Shown here: positions 50,781 to 62,690 of the stretch, in pieces
Layout: every line of letters starts with the position of its first letter
How positions within the stretch are numbered: the stretch's first letter is position 1
Assembly (NCBI GenBank): GCA_019828595.1
Contig: JAHQRK010000045.1
Span: 62,001 to 126,000, forward strand
Source of the DNA: Aphanomyces cochlioides
Taxonomy: Eukaryota; Oomycota; Saprolegniomycetes; Saprolegniales; Verrucalvaceae
Direction of reading: 5' to 3'
Length of the DNA stretch: 64,000 bases
Program-made: the position numbers and the translations under genes
The notes under the pieces: generated by a model
The model's input: the letters and a program-made list of their open reading frames with translations, nothing else
The model's database searches: none
Told to the model about the DNA's origin: nothing

Positions 50781-52348
50781 ATGTCATCCTCGTCAGATGC
50801 CACAGGTCCGAGTATCCTCGTCCTTGGAGGCGTGGGGATGATTGGCCGCAACTTTGTCAAGTACTGTGTGGATAATGCTCTGGCCAGCTACATTCGAGTC
50901 GCTGACAAGTCGATGCCTGCGATTTCGTACTTGAGGTAAACCTTTCATTTTGATCATTCTGAAAGAAAGTACGTAGTGAGGTGCACAAAGCAGCATTTGC
51001 CGCCGATATTGTCGAGTATGTGCAAGCTGATTTGACCAAAGACGCCCATGTTGATCGTGCATTTAATCCAGAGTGCGGTCCATACGATTATGTGTTCAAT
51101 ATCGCAGGAGAAACGAAATGTAGTCAAGCTGAATCTGTGTACAGCTCCAAGGTATGCTCGACATTTGATTCCAGCCAATTAATGCTACTTGGTCGTTAGT
51201 GCCGTGATTTGTCCGTAAAATGCGGTAGGAAAAACTCACTCATCGTGGCAAATGGTCTAACAAGTGACTACAGGAAAGAAAGCTCTCGAGAGCAATGTGA
51301 AGATGTTTGTCGAAGTCTCAACTGCATTCGTGTACAAGTCTCAAACAAAAGAGCCAGCCGATGAGAATGCAAAACTCGATCCATGGACCTTGCAAGCTAA
51401 GTACAAGCTTGAAGTAGACCGTTTGTGCATAAGTCGGGTCTGAAATGCTTGCAATGACTTTAGGCTGAAGAACTCTTGCGTGGTTTGTCGGGTCTCAATG
51501 TTGTATTCGTGCGTCCTGCTACTGTTTATGGTCCTGGAGATGTTGCTGGACTCATGCCACGTCTTGTCTGCGCTGCTGCGTACGTTTCTTGATGGATTTC
51601 GTAGATTTGAGATGGTTGAGTGTAGATATGTCCAACTACAAGAGAAGATGAAGCTTCTATGGGATGCTGAAATGCGCGTCAACACAGTATGTCTTTGTTT
51701 CAATGAATTCTAACTTGATATTTCGCTAGGTTCATGTTTTTGATGTGTGCAAAGCCTTATGGCAAGTCGCTCTTCATGGAGAAGTGCATGATGTATTCAA
51801 TTTGGCCGATAAGTCTGACACAAGTCGGAATTGTTTCATTCTGAGAGCTACTGATATCATCGTAATAGGCCAAGGCATAATCAATGACATGGTAACCGCG
51901 TTGTTCAACATCAAAACAGGCTTTCATGGCGTTTTGGTGTCCAATTTGGCCAAGGTTTGTTCATCATTGATTGCAAATGTGATCGAAGGTGCCTGCGTAG
52001 CTACGTTTGGACGATGTTGTCGACAATGCAAATGAAAAGCATTTGAAGCCCTGGTCGGATCTATGCCAAGTACCTTTCCATTCTGATTATTGCCGTGAAC
52101 TCACTAAAATAGGCTCATGGTGTAAAAAATACACCATTGACGCCATATATTGACCGAGAACTGCTTTGCCACAACCATTTGTACGTGAATGGAAGCAAAA
52201 TTGAGTCGACGAGCTTTGAATACACGTTTCCAAACGTAATCAGAACCAATGATTAGCACTCACAAAAGTGTAGGTGCGCGTCGACGACCTCCGTGAAATC
52301 ATTCAAGATGCTATTGATCAAGGTATTTTTCCACCCGTTTTGGCTTAA
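50781..52348 (+). CDS. Atypical extended SDR (NAD-dependent epimerase/3-beta-HSD like)
   Basis: Eleven short exons give about 365 residues. The N-terminal Rossmann signature is ILVLGGVGMIGRNFV (GxxGxIG), followed by YVFNIAGETKCSQAESVYSS, MFVEVSTAFVYKSQTKEP, VVFVRPATVYGPGD and VHVFDVCKALWQVALHGEVH. These are hallmarks of NAD(P)-binding extended SDRs. The usual catalytic YxxxK is not visible: the matching helix reads PWTLQAKYKLEAEELL, with no Tyr four residues before the Lys. The C-terminal part (LLCHNHLYVNGSKIEST) has no family I can name. Substrate unknown. Introns are about 38-55 bp. Confidence 0.8.
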
Positions 52349-52668
52349 TTGTCGTGCATTTTCCTCTGTTAAATTCAATAAAAATGAGATCGTGACAGCA
52401 TTAAATTTCTTATTTCATTGACGTAATATACGAAAGATCTTGTTAGATGTTTGATATTTGCTGGTATTTAATACTTCGAGATGCTCTCAGTCAGAGAATC
52501 CCTTCGTTCAATATCAACCTTAAAACCTAATTTGAATCGAGTTGCCACTCCTGGATAAAGTTCTCTCGTTGAAATTGGTCGTTGCAGAGCGAAGATATGG
52601 TAGTGAGATGAAAGAGTAAGAAAAGAAGTAGTCATTGCAGATATCTGGCTGGAAAATCTCGATTGGAG
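52349..52668. other. Intergenic spacer between convergent genes
   Basis: About 320 bp between the SDR and phosphoesterase stop codons. Nothing recognisable. Confidence 0.5.
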
Positions 52669-55600
52669 TTAACTGAATTTCTGGTACAAGATATAATCGA
52701 TCAATTTGACACGTGATCGATCTTCCGTATTAAATTTGTGATCGAAATATTCTTCTTCCATGTCGAATCGCAAAATGTTATCCACTTTGCTCATCTTGGG
52801 CTTCCAATAGCTTGGCACTGCCCACGTATAAGATGGCTGTGGCGATAACTTTCGAGCTTCTGTCGCTCCACTCCATGCAGGATCTCTACCAAATACTGTT
52901 TTATAGAGATTTCAAAGGTTTCATGTACCGAATCCACTTGGTTGGCATTTTATCAATACCAAGAGCAAAGATTTCCAAATCTCCATTTGGTTTGATGTGC
53001 AAACGGAGGAAATTTTTATAACTGGCGACACGCAACGCTGAGAAAGCTTCGTTATAGTGGCTCTTGAATACATTCACAGCCATGCAGAGGTACATGCCGA
53101 AGATGACACCACAAATCGGCGTCGCCTACGGAAACGAGCATTCCACTAAGCTACCTCTCAGCAACTATCAACGTACAGCCACCCAAAAGTATAAGAAGAC
53201 AGACATGTAATATATCCACACCTCGCTGCGAGATAGCGAGTCGAATCCTTCGCTGCAAATCTAGATAAATATGTTTGTTTAGACTTTTCGTATTCGATGA
53301 AAGTTTAATTACCTTCATTCGATAGACGGCACCAGCTTGTGGAACTAGAAAAGAGTGAAAAGATATCTATTTATCCAAGGTGCAAGAATTGTACCATCAA
53401 ACATTGTTAATATGTACTTGACGCAAGATGAATAGAAAGGCAACAGGTTGAAGTAGTCGTATGGACGAAGTTGGACCATATCTGGTACATGCACTTGGTA
53501 GTATTTATACAAGGCATACAGTCCATCTGTGCCCAAAGCACCACTACATGAGATCAGGTATTCAACTGGAAAATGCGTGTAAGTTACCGATCTGTCGCTG
53601 CCTGAAATGTCGACTCAAATGCAATCAAGACACTGAAGGCCGCAATGCTGTGGCAAATTGACACGAGAATGCTAATCATAATTCGTTTGCCAAGCGATGG
53701 CGAATCAGCAAAGAGCCCATGGCCAACCATCAAACCAATAAAGGTGGCCAAGCTCAAGTACGATGTTGTGAGGACTTCATAATGTATATCCCACAACTCG
53801 TAAAAGAAGGCTAAAATTGTAGAGCCCCAACTTCCGCTCTACTAACATGGATGAAAATTATTAGAAGAGAGTTATTACCTCGTAGATGTGACCGACGGAG
53901 CATCGAGGAAACATTGAAAAGGCAAGGCAAAAGTACTAAAATGGCTAATTACATCGAATAGCTTGGATTTTCAACGTACACCAAGACCACCGACGATATC
54001 AAAGCGCCAGTTGAGGCGTCGAAAGCCGAGAATATTAAGAAATGCGTATCGTCTACAAAACACTGATTTGAAGAAATGAGACTGAAAAAGCGAACCTGCA
54101 AACTTTCTCCGACGGATAGCAGGATGCTCGAGTGTAGAGTCTTTGTCCTGCAACAAGATTTTCGCCTCCAGGAACGTGCGTGGGATGCAAAAATGCACCA
54201 CCTCCTCCGGATACAATTAAATGAGGAGGGGCTTCAACTTTATCATGGGAAATCGGATACAAATGCGTCAAATCATTCATGTGCGGGAAATGCTTCGCCA
54301 CGGGCGAAAAAGGAGACATTGGTCCCGAATATTGCATCAACTACAGTGGCAAATACAGTATAAGTATCACGAAAGCTCAAGAAACATTACATTCTCAGAA
54401 GAGAACGAAGTTTGGATTGTTAAATTTCGTTTCTTCTGAAAGTTTGATGGGCTTCGAGGTGGAGGTGGTGGAATATCGTACTCCATGAGAGAATGCCTTG
54501 AATAATTGTGAATATCCCCCGCCAGCCTATTGAGTTTCTGGTGTTTAGCTCGGCCCAGCTCAAGATTTTACCTGACAACAACCCGACCTGCCAAAATAGT
54601 CTGGATCAAATATTGTAGTTTTTCTTCGCTTCGTCGTTCTTCATACCCATCCAAAATCCAATTGGGCTCATGCGTTACGATAATCACACGATCGGTCGGT
54701 TCCATGTGCTTATCAGCAATTGCCTCAAAGCAAGCAAATTGTTCGACATTAATATCATGCTCCAACGCCAAGTCACAGCCAAACAACCACCAGCCCTGGG
54801 GGAGTTTAAGAGCGAAATAGCTTGCATCTTGAGGCAAATGCCACCCACCAAGCCAATCTCGCTCACAAACAAATCGACTGTACGTATTAAGCCCATCAAA
54901 CCAATCATGGTTGCCTGATTTATCATTAACATTTTGGAAGTACTTGAGTCACACACCTGGAATAGCAAAACATGTTGGGCCTTCATAATCTTTTAAAGTC
55001 TTGCATTGTTTCGGCAATGCAGGCTTTTTCGTTGAAACAGCGGCCGGGTCATACCAAATAGGAGGTTTCATTGCATACTCAAAGGGTCTCCAAAATCGTG
55101 ACTAGAATCAATTTGGCAATCTTTTGTCCTGGGAAATACAACTTACTTCATACGATTCTTCGTCTGGATGTGGGTAAGCCAAATCACCACCCAAAACCAA
55201 ACAGTTGCCTCGTGGTAAATTTAAATTATCGCCGTGGATATTCCGCAGTTTTGCGTTTGATGGTGGAATGTTCACTTGTAGTTGTGGCTGTGCCAACATG
55301 CGAGCAATTTGGTAGCTGCTGTTAAATCCATCACCACAGTCCGCCATAAAATCAAACCAAAGCTCATCCTTGTCGGCTAGATGGTCGAACATGTATTCCT
55401 AATTGAATTCCAGTTCATACAACAATTTGATGGTGATATACTCTATAATTGGGATGCAAAGCTGCTTGCATCGCCCGTTTGTCAAAGCGACCGAGAAATA
55501 TTTTGAGAGAAATGAGCAGTTGAAATCCAGTATCAAACATAAACATGGAATACCATGGTACCATTGGAAGGGCATGTTCAGGTGGAAGCGTAGCATGTGC

Positions 55601-56478
55601 ATTGTCATCGTCTTCGTCGTCGTCGCTGTGCCAATGCATTGCAAAAACCTGAAAACCCACCAGACGCTCAAATACAAAATTCACCATGGCTAATGTAAGT
55701 CCTGTAATCCAAATAAAAAATGCGCCTTGATAACTATTCAAAATAATTTACCAATATCTTATTGATGGAAATGTACCTCGCGGGGACAGGAATTGGTGAG
55801 CTCGATGCGCCAAATAAGTGCTCACAAGCATGACGATTATATGTTTTGGGGAAATTTGCATCCTACAGGCCCAACTTTAGCATTTAGCTCAAGCAATGGT
55901 TGTAAACTTCTTCATCTGCATCACAGTGAACTATTAGAATGCAGCAAGATACGCTGACGGCAGCGCTATTTCGAATAATTGTCGAGACGAGTCGATTCCA
56001 CCTAGAATAAATCACTCAATAGCCAAGTAATCGCCAAATATTCATACGATAAGCTGGAAAATCGTGTCACCCATCCAAAGCGTTTGAGTAAGTACAGCGC
56101 AGTTTGAAACGCGACAAGGATCGCGATTGAACTAAAGAAAATTGGCAAAAATAGTGACACCTGTGCAAATACGATGTTACTTCTCACTCAAAAACAATCG
56201 TACCGGTTGCTTAACATCGTAATCCATCATACCAAGCTCTGTGAGTGGAACGTGCACAGCGACAGCTGACAAAAGCCACGTATAGAGCCCCATAGAGAAA
56301 TATACATAGACAGTCCATCGATCCAGCAATTCGCGATTTTCCACGAACGGACTCGTAAAGATGTAGAACGATAAGAAGACAGTCGTAAAGACAAGAAACC
56401 ACGTCTACACATACAAAGATCAGTGTTAAATCGAGTCGATTCCGCGCGGCAAACCCATTGATCTTGCGCGGTCGGCAT
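52669..56478 (-). CDS. Multi-pass membrane calcineurin-like phosphoesterase
   Basis: About 19 exons join to roughly 980 residues. The N-terminal half has at least four membrane spans (WFLVFTTVFLSFYIF, LYTWLLSAVAVHV, FLPIFFSSIAILVAF, FFIWITGLTLAMVNFVF). The metallophosphoesterase core carries the metal-binding motifs LVLGGDLAYPHPDE, IPGNHDWFDGL, IIVTHEPNWILDG and LAGDIHNYSRHS, in the expected order. More membrane spans follow, then a C-terminal domain (NEAFSALRVASYKNFLRLHI) seen in plant and protist homologues. Substrate unknown. Start MPTAQDQW lies in a 24-bp exon, only about 80 bp from the end of a mariner insertion, so the native promoter may have been displaced and a further 5' exon cannot be excluded. 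Confidence 0.82.
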
Positions 56479-56558
56479 GGCCTTTCCCCTCCTAAGATTT
56501 CTGGGTGTTGATTTTCAAAATGATATCTGATTGGCAGTCCAAAGGAATCTAGCATTTA

Positions 56559-58248
56559 CTTCCTCTGTTCCTAATTACTTACCGCATTTCACTTCAGATC
56601 GACCCCACAAATTCATAACTTGTCGAAAATCGATGATCAATATCATATTAGAATGAGCATAAAAAACTGAAGGAAATATTCATTGGTCACAAAGACCGCA
56701 AAGCAAGTTTTGGCGCGCAAAATCGGCTCTGTTCAAACCTGTCCAGTAAAAAATCACAAAATTTTGTTTTCAGTTTAAAAGTAAGGAGCTGACACCAACA
56801 TGTCTTATCCCATTGATGCCGCCTTTTCGAGAGATACGCGCGAGCTGTCCGAGTCGAAGAAGTTGGAAGTAGTCAAAGTGCTACAGACCTTCATGAATAA
56901 TGGCAATTTGTCCTTCGGGGCCATCAAAATCACTGCGGCACACTTCCACCTCGATCGATCTACAGTATCCCGCGTCTGGAAGTCGTTCAACAACAACGAT
57001 CTCAAGAGCAAAAAACCCAGTCGCGTCGGCCGGAAACCAACCTATAGTGCGCATGAAATCGTTGAAATCATTCGAGACGTACCCCAAGCCCAACGAACAA
57101 CTATGCGTGACATGTCCGAAGCAGCCGGAGTGCCCATGACTCAATTGCACCGCGCTTTGAAGAGCAACACGATCGAAAGACACTCGTCACGATTGAAACC
57201 ATTGCTAACGGAGACGAATCGACTGGAACGCTTGAAATTTTGTTGCTCGTACGTCCGACGCACCGCCAGGGCCGGTGGTCAAGAAGACTTCGTATTTTCC
57301 GAAATGAGCGACATCATCCACCTAGACGAGAAGTGGTTTAATGCTGACAAGGACAAACGGAAGGTGTACCTTGTGCCCGGGGAGAGCATCGAGCGACGCC
57401 AATGCAAAAGCAAGCGGTTCATACCCAAGGTCATGTTTCTTGCCGCTGTCGCATGACCTCGATTTGATCATGACGGAGCTTGCCTTTTTGACGGCAAGAT
57501 TGGCATGTGGCCACTTGTTGAGCATGCTCCCGCTTTGAGAAGCTCACGCAATCGCGCGGCTGGATCTATGGTGACTACGTTAGTCAATGTGACCGCCAAC
57601 GTTTACCTCGACTTTGTTGCCAACAAAGTTATCCCCGCAATCAAGTCGAAGTTTCCGAGTGAGAGCAAGCGCGTGGTGCTCCAACACGACAACGCGACAC
57701 CCCATGCGTCTGTGACTCAGGCCGTTCTTGACGTTTGTCCACTGACGGCTGGACCTTTGTTCTACGGCGACAACCTCCGAACAGCCCAGATTTGAATGTG
57801 CTTGACCTGAGCTTCTTCTCATCGATTCAATCCCTTCAATACAAGATGGTAAGTAGGACTGAAGATGATGTCATTCGTAGTACCTTGCTTGCCTTCGAGA
57901 TTTTGAGTGAGGAGAAGCTGGACAATGTTTTCCTTACCCTACAAGCCGTAATGCGTCTTGTTCTTGGGCATCTTGGTGACAACCACTTTTCCTTGCCTCA
58001 CCTGAGGAAGCAAGCGATGTGTCGCGCTGGAACACTCATGGCTAATGTCACTTGCCCTTCGACCCTTCTTCATCAAGCCGAGATGGAGCTCGAAAGCCAT
58101 GGAATCATTCCATTCAAGTAGATTAGTCAGGATTTTTAGCCAATAAGAATCAATTTTTGTCTTCATTACCCAATCAAATTAAAATGGGGCCACTAATTCG
58201 GAAAAAACAGGTTTTTAGAATGCGGTAAGTAATTAGGAACAGAGGAAG
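56559..58248 (+). mobile_element. Tc1/mariner-type DNA transposon, non-autonomous by decay
   Basis: A 1690-bp element flanked by TA on both sides (56557-56558 and 58249-58250). Its ends are perfect inverted repeats, 56559-56588 against 58219-58248. Including the TA and one further matching base the symmetry is 33 bp. The inside encodes a DDE transposase on the plus strand that is interrupted by one stop and one frameshift. Perfect ends beside a damaged gene indicate recent insertion, possibly mobilised in trans by an intact relative. Confidence 0.93.
56800..58121 (+). pseudogene. Tc1/mariner transposase pseudogene
   Basis: The start MSYPIDAAFSRDTRELSE begins a helix-turn-helix DNA-binding region (AAHFHLDRSTVSRVWKSF). 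The catalytic D/D/D positions are visible as IIHLDEKWFNAD, VVLQHDNATPHAS and PPNSPDLNVLDLSFF. The frame is broken by TGA at 57454-57456 (in a context where related proteins carry Arg, consistent with a CGA to TGA transition) and by a 1-bp shift near 57740, after which the third catalytic Asp is in a different frame. The C-terminus to 58121 is otherwise open. Confidence 0.88.
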
Positions 58249-58250
58249 TA

Positions 58251-59701
58251 ATTGGCTATTTTCAAATAAATGTCCAATAAATAAGAAATAAATCAATTCT
58301 TGATTTATGAATTAATGCGTCCAATTCCTCATCATAGAGCTTTGAGCTGAAGTGCTTCCAAGTAAACCAACTAAGCGGCATGAACATTCTACTTCGAAGT
58401 ATACATCGTAGCCTATTACTTATATGGGCCCAGCCCATGTTAAAGACGTAATGTGATTTTAAACTTTAGAGTGAAATCCGCTCGAACAACGGACTATAAT
58501 TAGAAAATTCTTTAGAAGGCTCAAGAAGTCATACGAAGTCGATGCCTCATAGACTGGGACTTGAATTGCCTATGCTGCCTTTACATATTCTTGGAAGCAG
58601 AGAATTTTGTGCTACGAGGAATACTACGTAGTACTAGTATTGTGATTTCCGTCCAAATTTGCCAATTTCAGCAATTTCAGGCGATATTTCCAATCGCCTG
58701 GAAATCGGCCGGACAATATGATTGGCTAAAAATAATTTTACTATCAATTGATTGGCTGAAAACTGACCCACTTTTGTGAGAGAAAAGCTGCAAATCTCAT
58801 GTCATCTCTATGACTCTGAACAACCTTCCACAGCGGCCCCACCTCGAAGAGAATTCCACGTTATTCAGCGTTCCTCACGTTGAGCGTACAACGAGTGGAG
58901 AGGCCTCTGGCCTCGCCAGCGCAGCGACGAAGCTTCGTCGATTTCGTGTAGCATCCCGATTAAGACTTCAACCAAAGGTCAAAATAACCTTCTAAAAATG
59001 ATATTTGTATTATATTTCGGAGGTCCAGCGATTTGCCGGCGGTTGATTCAACCAATCTCCGGAGGAAATTTTGAGTAGAAAGCACAATAATTCACTAGTG
59101 TAAATGAGTCTCCATTTATTTCGACCATTCATTTCAACTGTTTACGTACATTCGCCTATGTTGGTTGAACAATCCGATACAAAAAAATACAGCACTGTAC
59201 ATTGAGCAATGGTGTGTGTCGATCCTAGTCTTCCAGACTTACCAACAGACTGATGACTGTATTTCTAATTTACTAAAAGGTTGGATATGCTGCTCAAATT
59301 TGAAGATATCTCAATTAGGAATAAATCAACGGTCATGACGATCAATTCAGCTGAAAATCAATCGCCCTCTCCAGTAAATCATACATTGCCTTGAGCTTCA
59401 AGGTCAAATTTGAACAACGAATAAGGACATTTCAGCTTCATATCGCTTTACTTCGCAAGCTATCTCGTAGAGCTAAATGAAGTTCAAGAGCATGTTGCAA
59501 TTGAGTACCATAGAAAGGCAACTTTCATTAACAAGATTGATGAAATTATGCTCTATGTAGGACCAAAGAGCAGCAGCTGCGTTATATCGCACTTAGCAGC
59601 TAATTAAGATATGTTTACTGCAGTATGCAGCATATATTGGGTTCCACAGCATAACCTGAAACATTTGTAAGCAGTTTAAAGTTACTCTTTAAAGTTTATT
59701 A
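58251..59701. other. Intergenic region between the two transposons
   Basis: About 1.45 kb with no supported gene. The element of note is a GC-rich patch with two adjacent palindromes at 58900-58940. The remainder is AT-rich and unrecognised. Confidence 0.55.
58900..58940. repeat. Two adjacent palindromes
   Basis: GAGGCC-TCT-GGCCTC (58900-58914) is a 6-bp stem with a 3-base loop. Ten bases later CGACGAAGCTTCGTCG (58925-58940) is a perfect 16-bp palindrome. Both lie in a short GC-rich island inside AT-rich DNA. Confidence 0.7.
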
Positions 59702-59709
59702 TTGTCTTT
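59702..59709 (+). repeat. Left 8-bp target-site duplication of the hAT element
   Basis: TTGTCTTT immediately precedes the element end TAGGGTGCGC. It is identical to the 8 bases after the right end at 62259-62266. Confidence 0.92.
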
Positions 59710-62258
59710 TAGGGTGCGCCCAAACACCATACGTACTGTAATTACAGTACAAAGGTTACGTATTGTATTTGTATTGTAATTTTTTACTGGACATCACAGT
59801 ACAATCAGTCAGTTTCAGTGTAACGGTCAATCTATTGATAGATTGCTTTGGATCATTCGTTTTCTACGGCACATTCAACGAGAGACCAATGGATGAACAC
59901 GTTGTCAAGACTGGCAAGGGGAAAGGCAGGATTGTGAAATGCAAGTATTGTCTGCACGTGCTGCCAAATACAACATCTCGATGGGTTTCACATCTCAATC
60001 GGTGTAATGCATCACCGAATGGAATTACCTTGCAACAAAAGAAAAAACAAAAGATTACTGTCGCGTTTCTCGAGCCTACAAAAGGACCATTTCAAGCTGC
60101 TCGTGGAGTTGTCTCGCCTTCATCATTCCATACTGGCATGTCGAATTGGATTGATCGAATATCTGAAAATGACAAGACCACTTTGGACAGTGCATTTGCA
60201 AATATATTCTTTTCAACAGGCGTGCCATTTCGCCTTGCAGACATTCCAGCAATATCAAACTTTGTTCGGTTGATGCGACCAGCATATACACCACCTTCAT
60301 CAAAAATGATTGCAGGTCCTTTGCTACATCATGCTCACATAGAAATGTCAAGAAGAGTGAACCGTGTCATTCAAGATCAAGCATTTGTCAGCATCGTTTC
60401 CGACGGATAGACCTCTATGCGCAATGATCACTTTGTGAACTTCGTTGCTGTATTTCCATCGATGTCGATAAAACCGCTCTTTTTACATGCTATTGCTACA
60501 AATAAAACATCTCAAAACGGTGTCTACATTGCCTTTGAACTGGAAAAAGCCATTTTGTCAATCGGTGCTGACTAAGTATGCTCCGTGGTCACTGACAATG
60601 CAGCCTGCATGAAATATGCTTGGAAAATTCTTGAATCCAAGTACCCTGGACTCATCTGCAATGGTTGTGCAGCCCATGCTGTAAATCTTCTTGTGAAAGA
60701 TGTCTGCAAATTGGATGAATTTGTCAGTACACTCGAACACGCACGTGAAATCACCTCATTCATCAAAGATCGCAACGCACTGTCCAAGCGTTTTGAAAGG
60801 ATTCAAAGAAATCTGTTCAGAGATGGAGAATTTGATTCACAGCATGGCCTGTCATCGATTGTTGCTACACGTTGGTACAGTCAGTACAACTGCGTATTGC
60901 GTGTTCTGGAAAACAAAAAAGTGCTAACGCAACTAATCGGTACAAATGCATTTGCAGAAGTCAAGGGTAGCTCAATTACACGAGCCAAGAAGAATTCTTT
61001 TGAGAAAGTTGTGCTTGATCCAGTCTTTTGGTTGTCCTTGTCTGCACTTGAAGTCGTTTTGCGCCCAACATGCGAGGCTATATCCAAACTTGAAGGCAAC
61101 AAGTGCTCTTTATCAGATGTGTACAGACTTCTTTTGAAGTTGAGACTACATTGGCAAGATAACGCAAATTTGACAAGTCTATTGATGGAGCGATGGGATT
61201 TCCTGCACACCGAATCAATGGGATTTGCTTACTACTTGGATCCACGAACGAAAGCTGGAGAAGGAATGTTTGAAGATGATTTGTACGACATCACTCGTCT
61301 CCTCCAAGAGTTCATCTTGAACAAAAAACGTATTACGACTGTGACGTCCAGCTTGAAATTGCTGAATTTGTTGACGCTGTGAAAAATCCAACCGAGAAAG
61401 CTCGGGCGTTCATTGAACAGTGCGCAACCCCGATGATGTATTGGTACCAAGTTGGGACAACCAAGTTTCCGTATCTTTTTCAAGTTGCGTAGGTAGTATT
61501 CAGCGTGCCAACATCACAAGCTGCGTCTGAACGAGTCTGGAGTATATATGACTTCATTTTGACAAAGAGACGTAATCGCTTGAACCCAGAAAAGGTCACA
61601 AAGCTAGTTCAGCTGTACTGCAACTCAGAAGTTTCAACGGAAGACAATTTCGTAAATGTACTCATGGGGATAGAAAGTGATGCAGGTGAAAGCGATAGCG
61701 AGGAAGAAACAAAGGAATAAAACTGTATTAAAATTAATTCTGCTTAAATACATTTCAATCTTGTCTAGAGCACAACTCTTTAAGCCTAGTCTACCAAGGC
61801 AAAGAATAATTTTTTGTAATCCCCCAACAAGAACACCGTTGACCTTTTGCCCCCGCCATTTTCCCTGAATAGGACTGTGCCACAGAGGAACTACATTTGT
61901 AGCGGTGGAGGTGTAGGATGGCGTAGTTGACGGCCTTGATAGCCCCCCGCAAAGCGGGTTTAAGACGAAGATACAATGCTGGTAGAGCAAAATTGAAAAT
62001 GAAGAGCCCTGGTCTTGCTAAGTCTTCTGTGTAAAATGAAATATATCGACAAGGTTTCTACTGTAAAAGGCAGTCGTGCAGCAATAATTTATCCAAGACG
62101 GGGGATGTTGTGACTCGACATGTTTTCTACTTCAAAAGTCTATAATGTATGTACTATGGGAGGCAAAATTGACACTACACTTTACAGTTCTGCAAAGTGT
62201 ACTGTTTGTACTGTAAATGTATTGTAAACTTTTACAGTACGTACTGTTGCGAACTCTA
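59710..62258 (+). mobile_element. hAT-family transposon, 2549 bp, with perfect 8-bp target duplication
   Basis: The left end reads TAGGGTGCGCCCAAACACC followed by ACGTACTGTAATTACAGTAC. The right end in reverse complement reads TAGAGTTCGCAACAGT followed by ACGTACTGTAA, so the termini are imperfect inverted repeats sharing TAGRGTKCGC and ACGTACTGTAA. TTGTCTTT flanks both sides, the 8-bp duplication expected of hAT. The interior encodes a BED-finger/hAT transposase with several lesions. Confidence 0.93.
59889..61720 (+). pseudogene. hAT transposase pseudogene (BED zinc finger)
   Basis: From MDEHVVKTGKGKGRI the frame gives a BED-type zinc finger (VKCKYCLHVLPNTTSRWVSH then LNRC), a DUF659-like catalytic region (QDQAFVSIVSDG, VVTDNAACMKYAWKILESK, CNGCAAHAVNLLVKDV) and the C-terminal dimerisation block (PTSQAASERVWSIYDFILTK). 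It is broken by TAG at 60408-60410, TAA at 60573-60575, a frameshift near the A6 run around 61323, and TAG at 61490-61492. No full-length product is possible without readthrough. Confidence 0.9.
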
Positions 62259-62266
62259 TTGTCTTT
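62259..62266 (+). repeat. Right 8-bp target-site duplication of the hAT element
   Basis: TTGTCTTT, identical to 59702-59709. Confidence 0.92.
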
Positions 62267-62413
62267 TCGATTCAAATTTCGAATCGCCGGTTGATTCAAT
62301 CGATTTTACAAATCGATTTGTGTGTGTTTTGACGTGTGTTTGTCGTGTATTTTAGCATTACTAAATACACCTTAGTAGCTATTATTTAGCATTCCGATGT
62401 GTGAACTACACCA

Positions 62414-62642
62414 ATTATCCGGATTTTAGCATAATTATGTCCGGATAAACTCTGAATTCCGGTTAATTTGACAAATAACCGGATATTTATCGATTCCAAA
62501 AATGAAGAAATCGGGATAAAATTCGAGTTTTTGCCCGAAAAGACAATACTTCCATATTTTATATCCATAATGGGGTTAAAGAGATGTGGCTTTTTGATTT
62601 GGTGGCATAAACACGCATCCGGATAAACAGTTATCCGGATGA
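62414..62642 (+). promoter_or_regulatory. Cluster of TTATCCGGAT elements upstream of COX15
   Basis: Copies include ATTATCCGGAT (about 62414-62424), TCCGGATAAAC (about 62440), ACCGGATAT (about 62478), ATCCGGATAAAC (about 62618) and GTTATCCGGATGA (about 62631-62643). The last two form a tight pair ending about 50 bp before the COX15 ATG. Confidence 0.6.
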
Positions 62643-62690
62643 TCAGCGACTTCAATGCCGTTCACTATTTACAATTCCGTGGTCAAAACC

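Noticed and set aside
53221..53260. tRNA-like GAGTCGAATCC near 53.25 kb
   Set aside because: It lies within a phosphoesterase exon, and no cloverleaf could be drawn around it.
59763..59888. Upstream extension of the hAT transposase frame to 59763
   Set aside because: The extra 42 residues are hydrophobic and lie just inside the terminal repeat; the ATG at 59889 directly precedes the BED finger.
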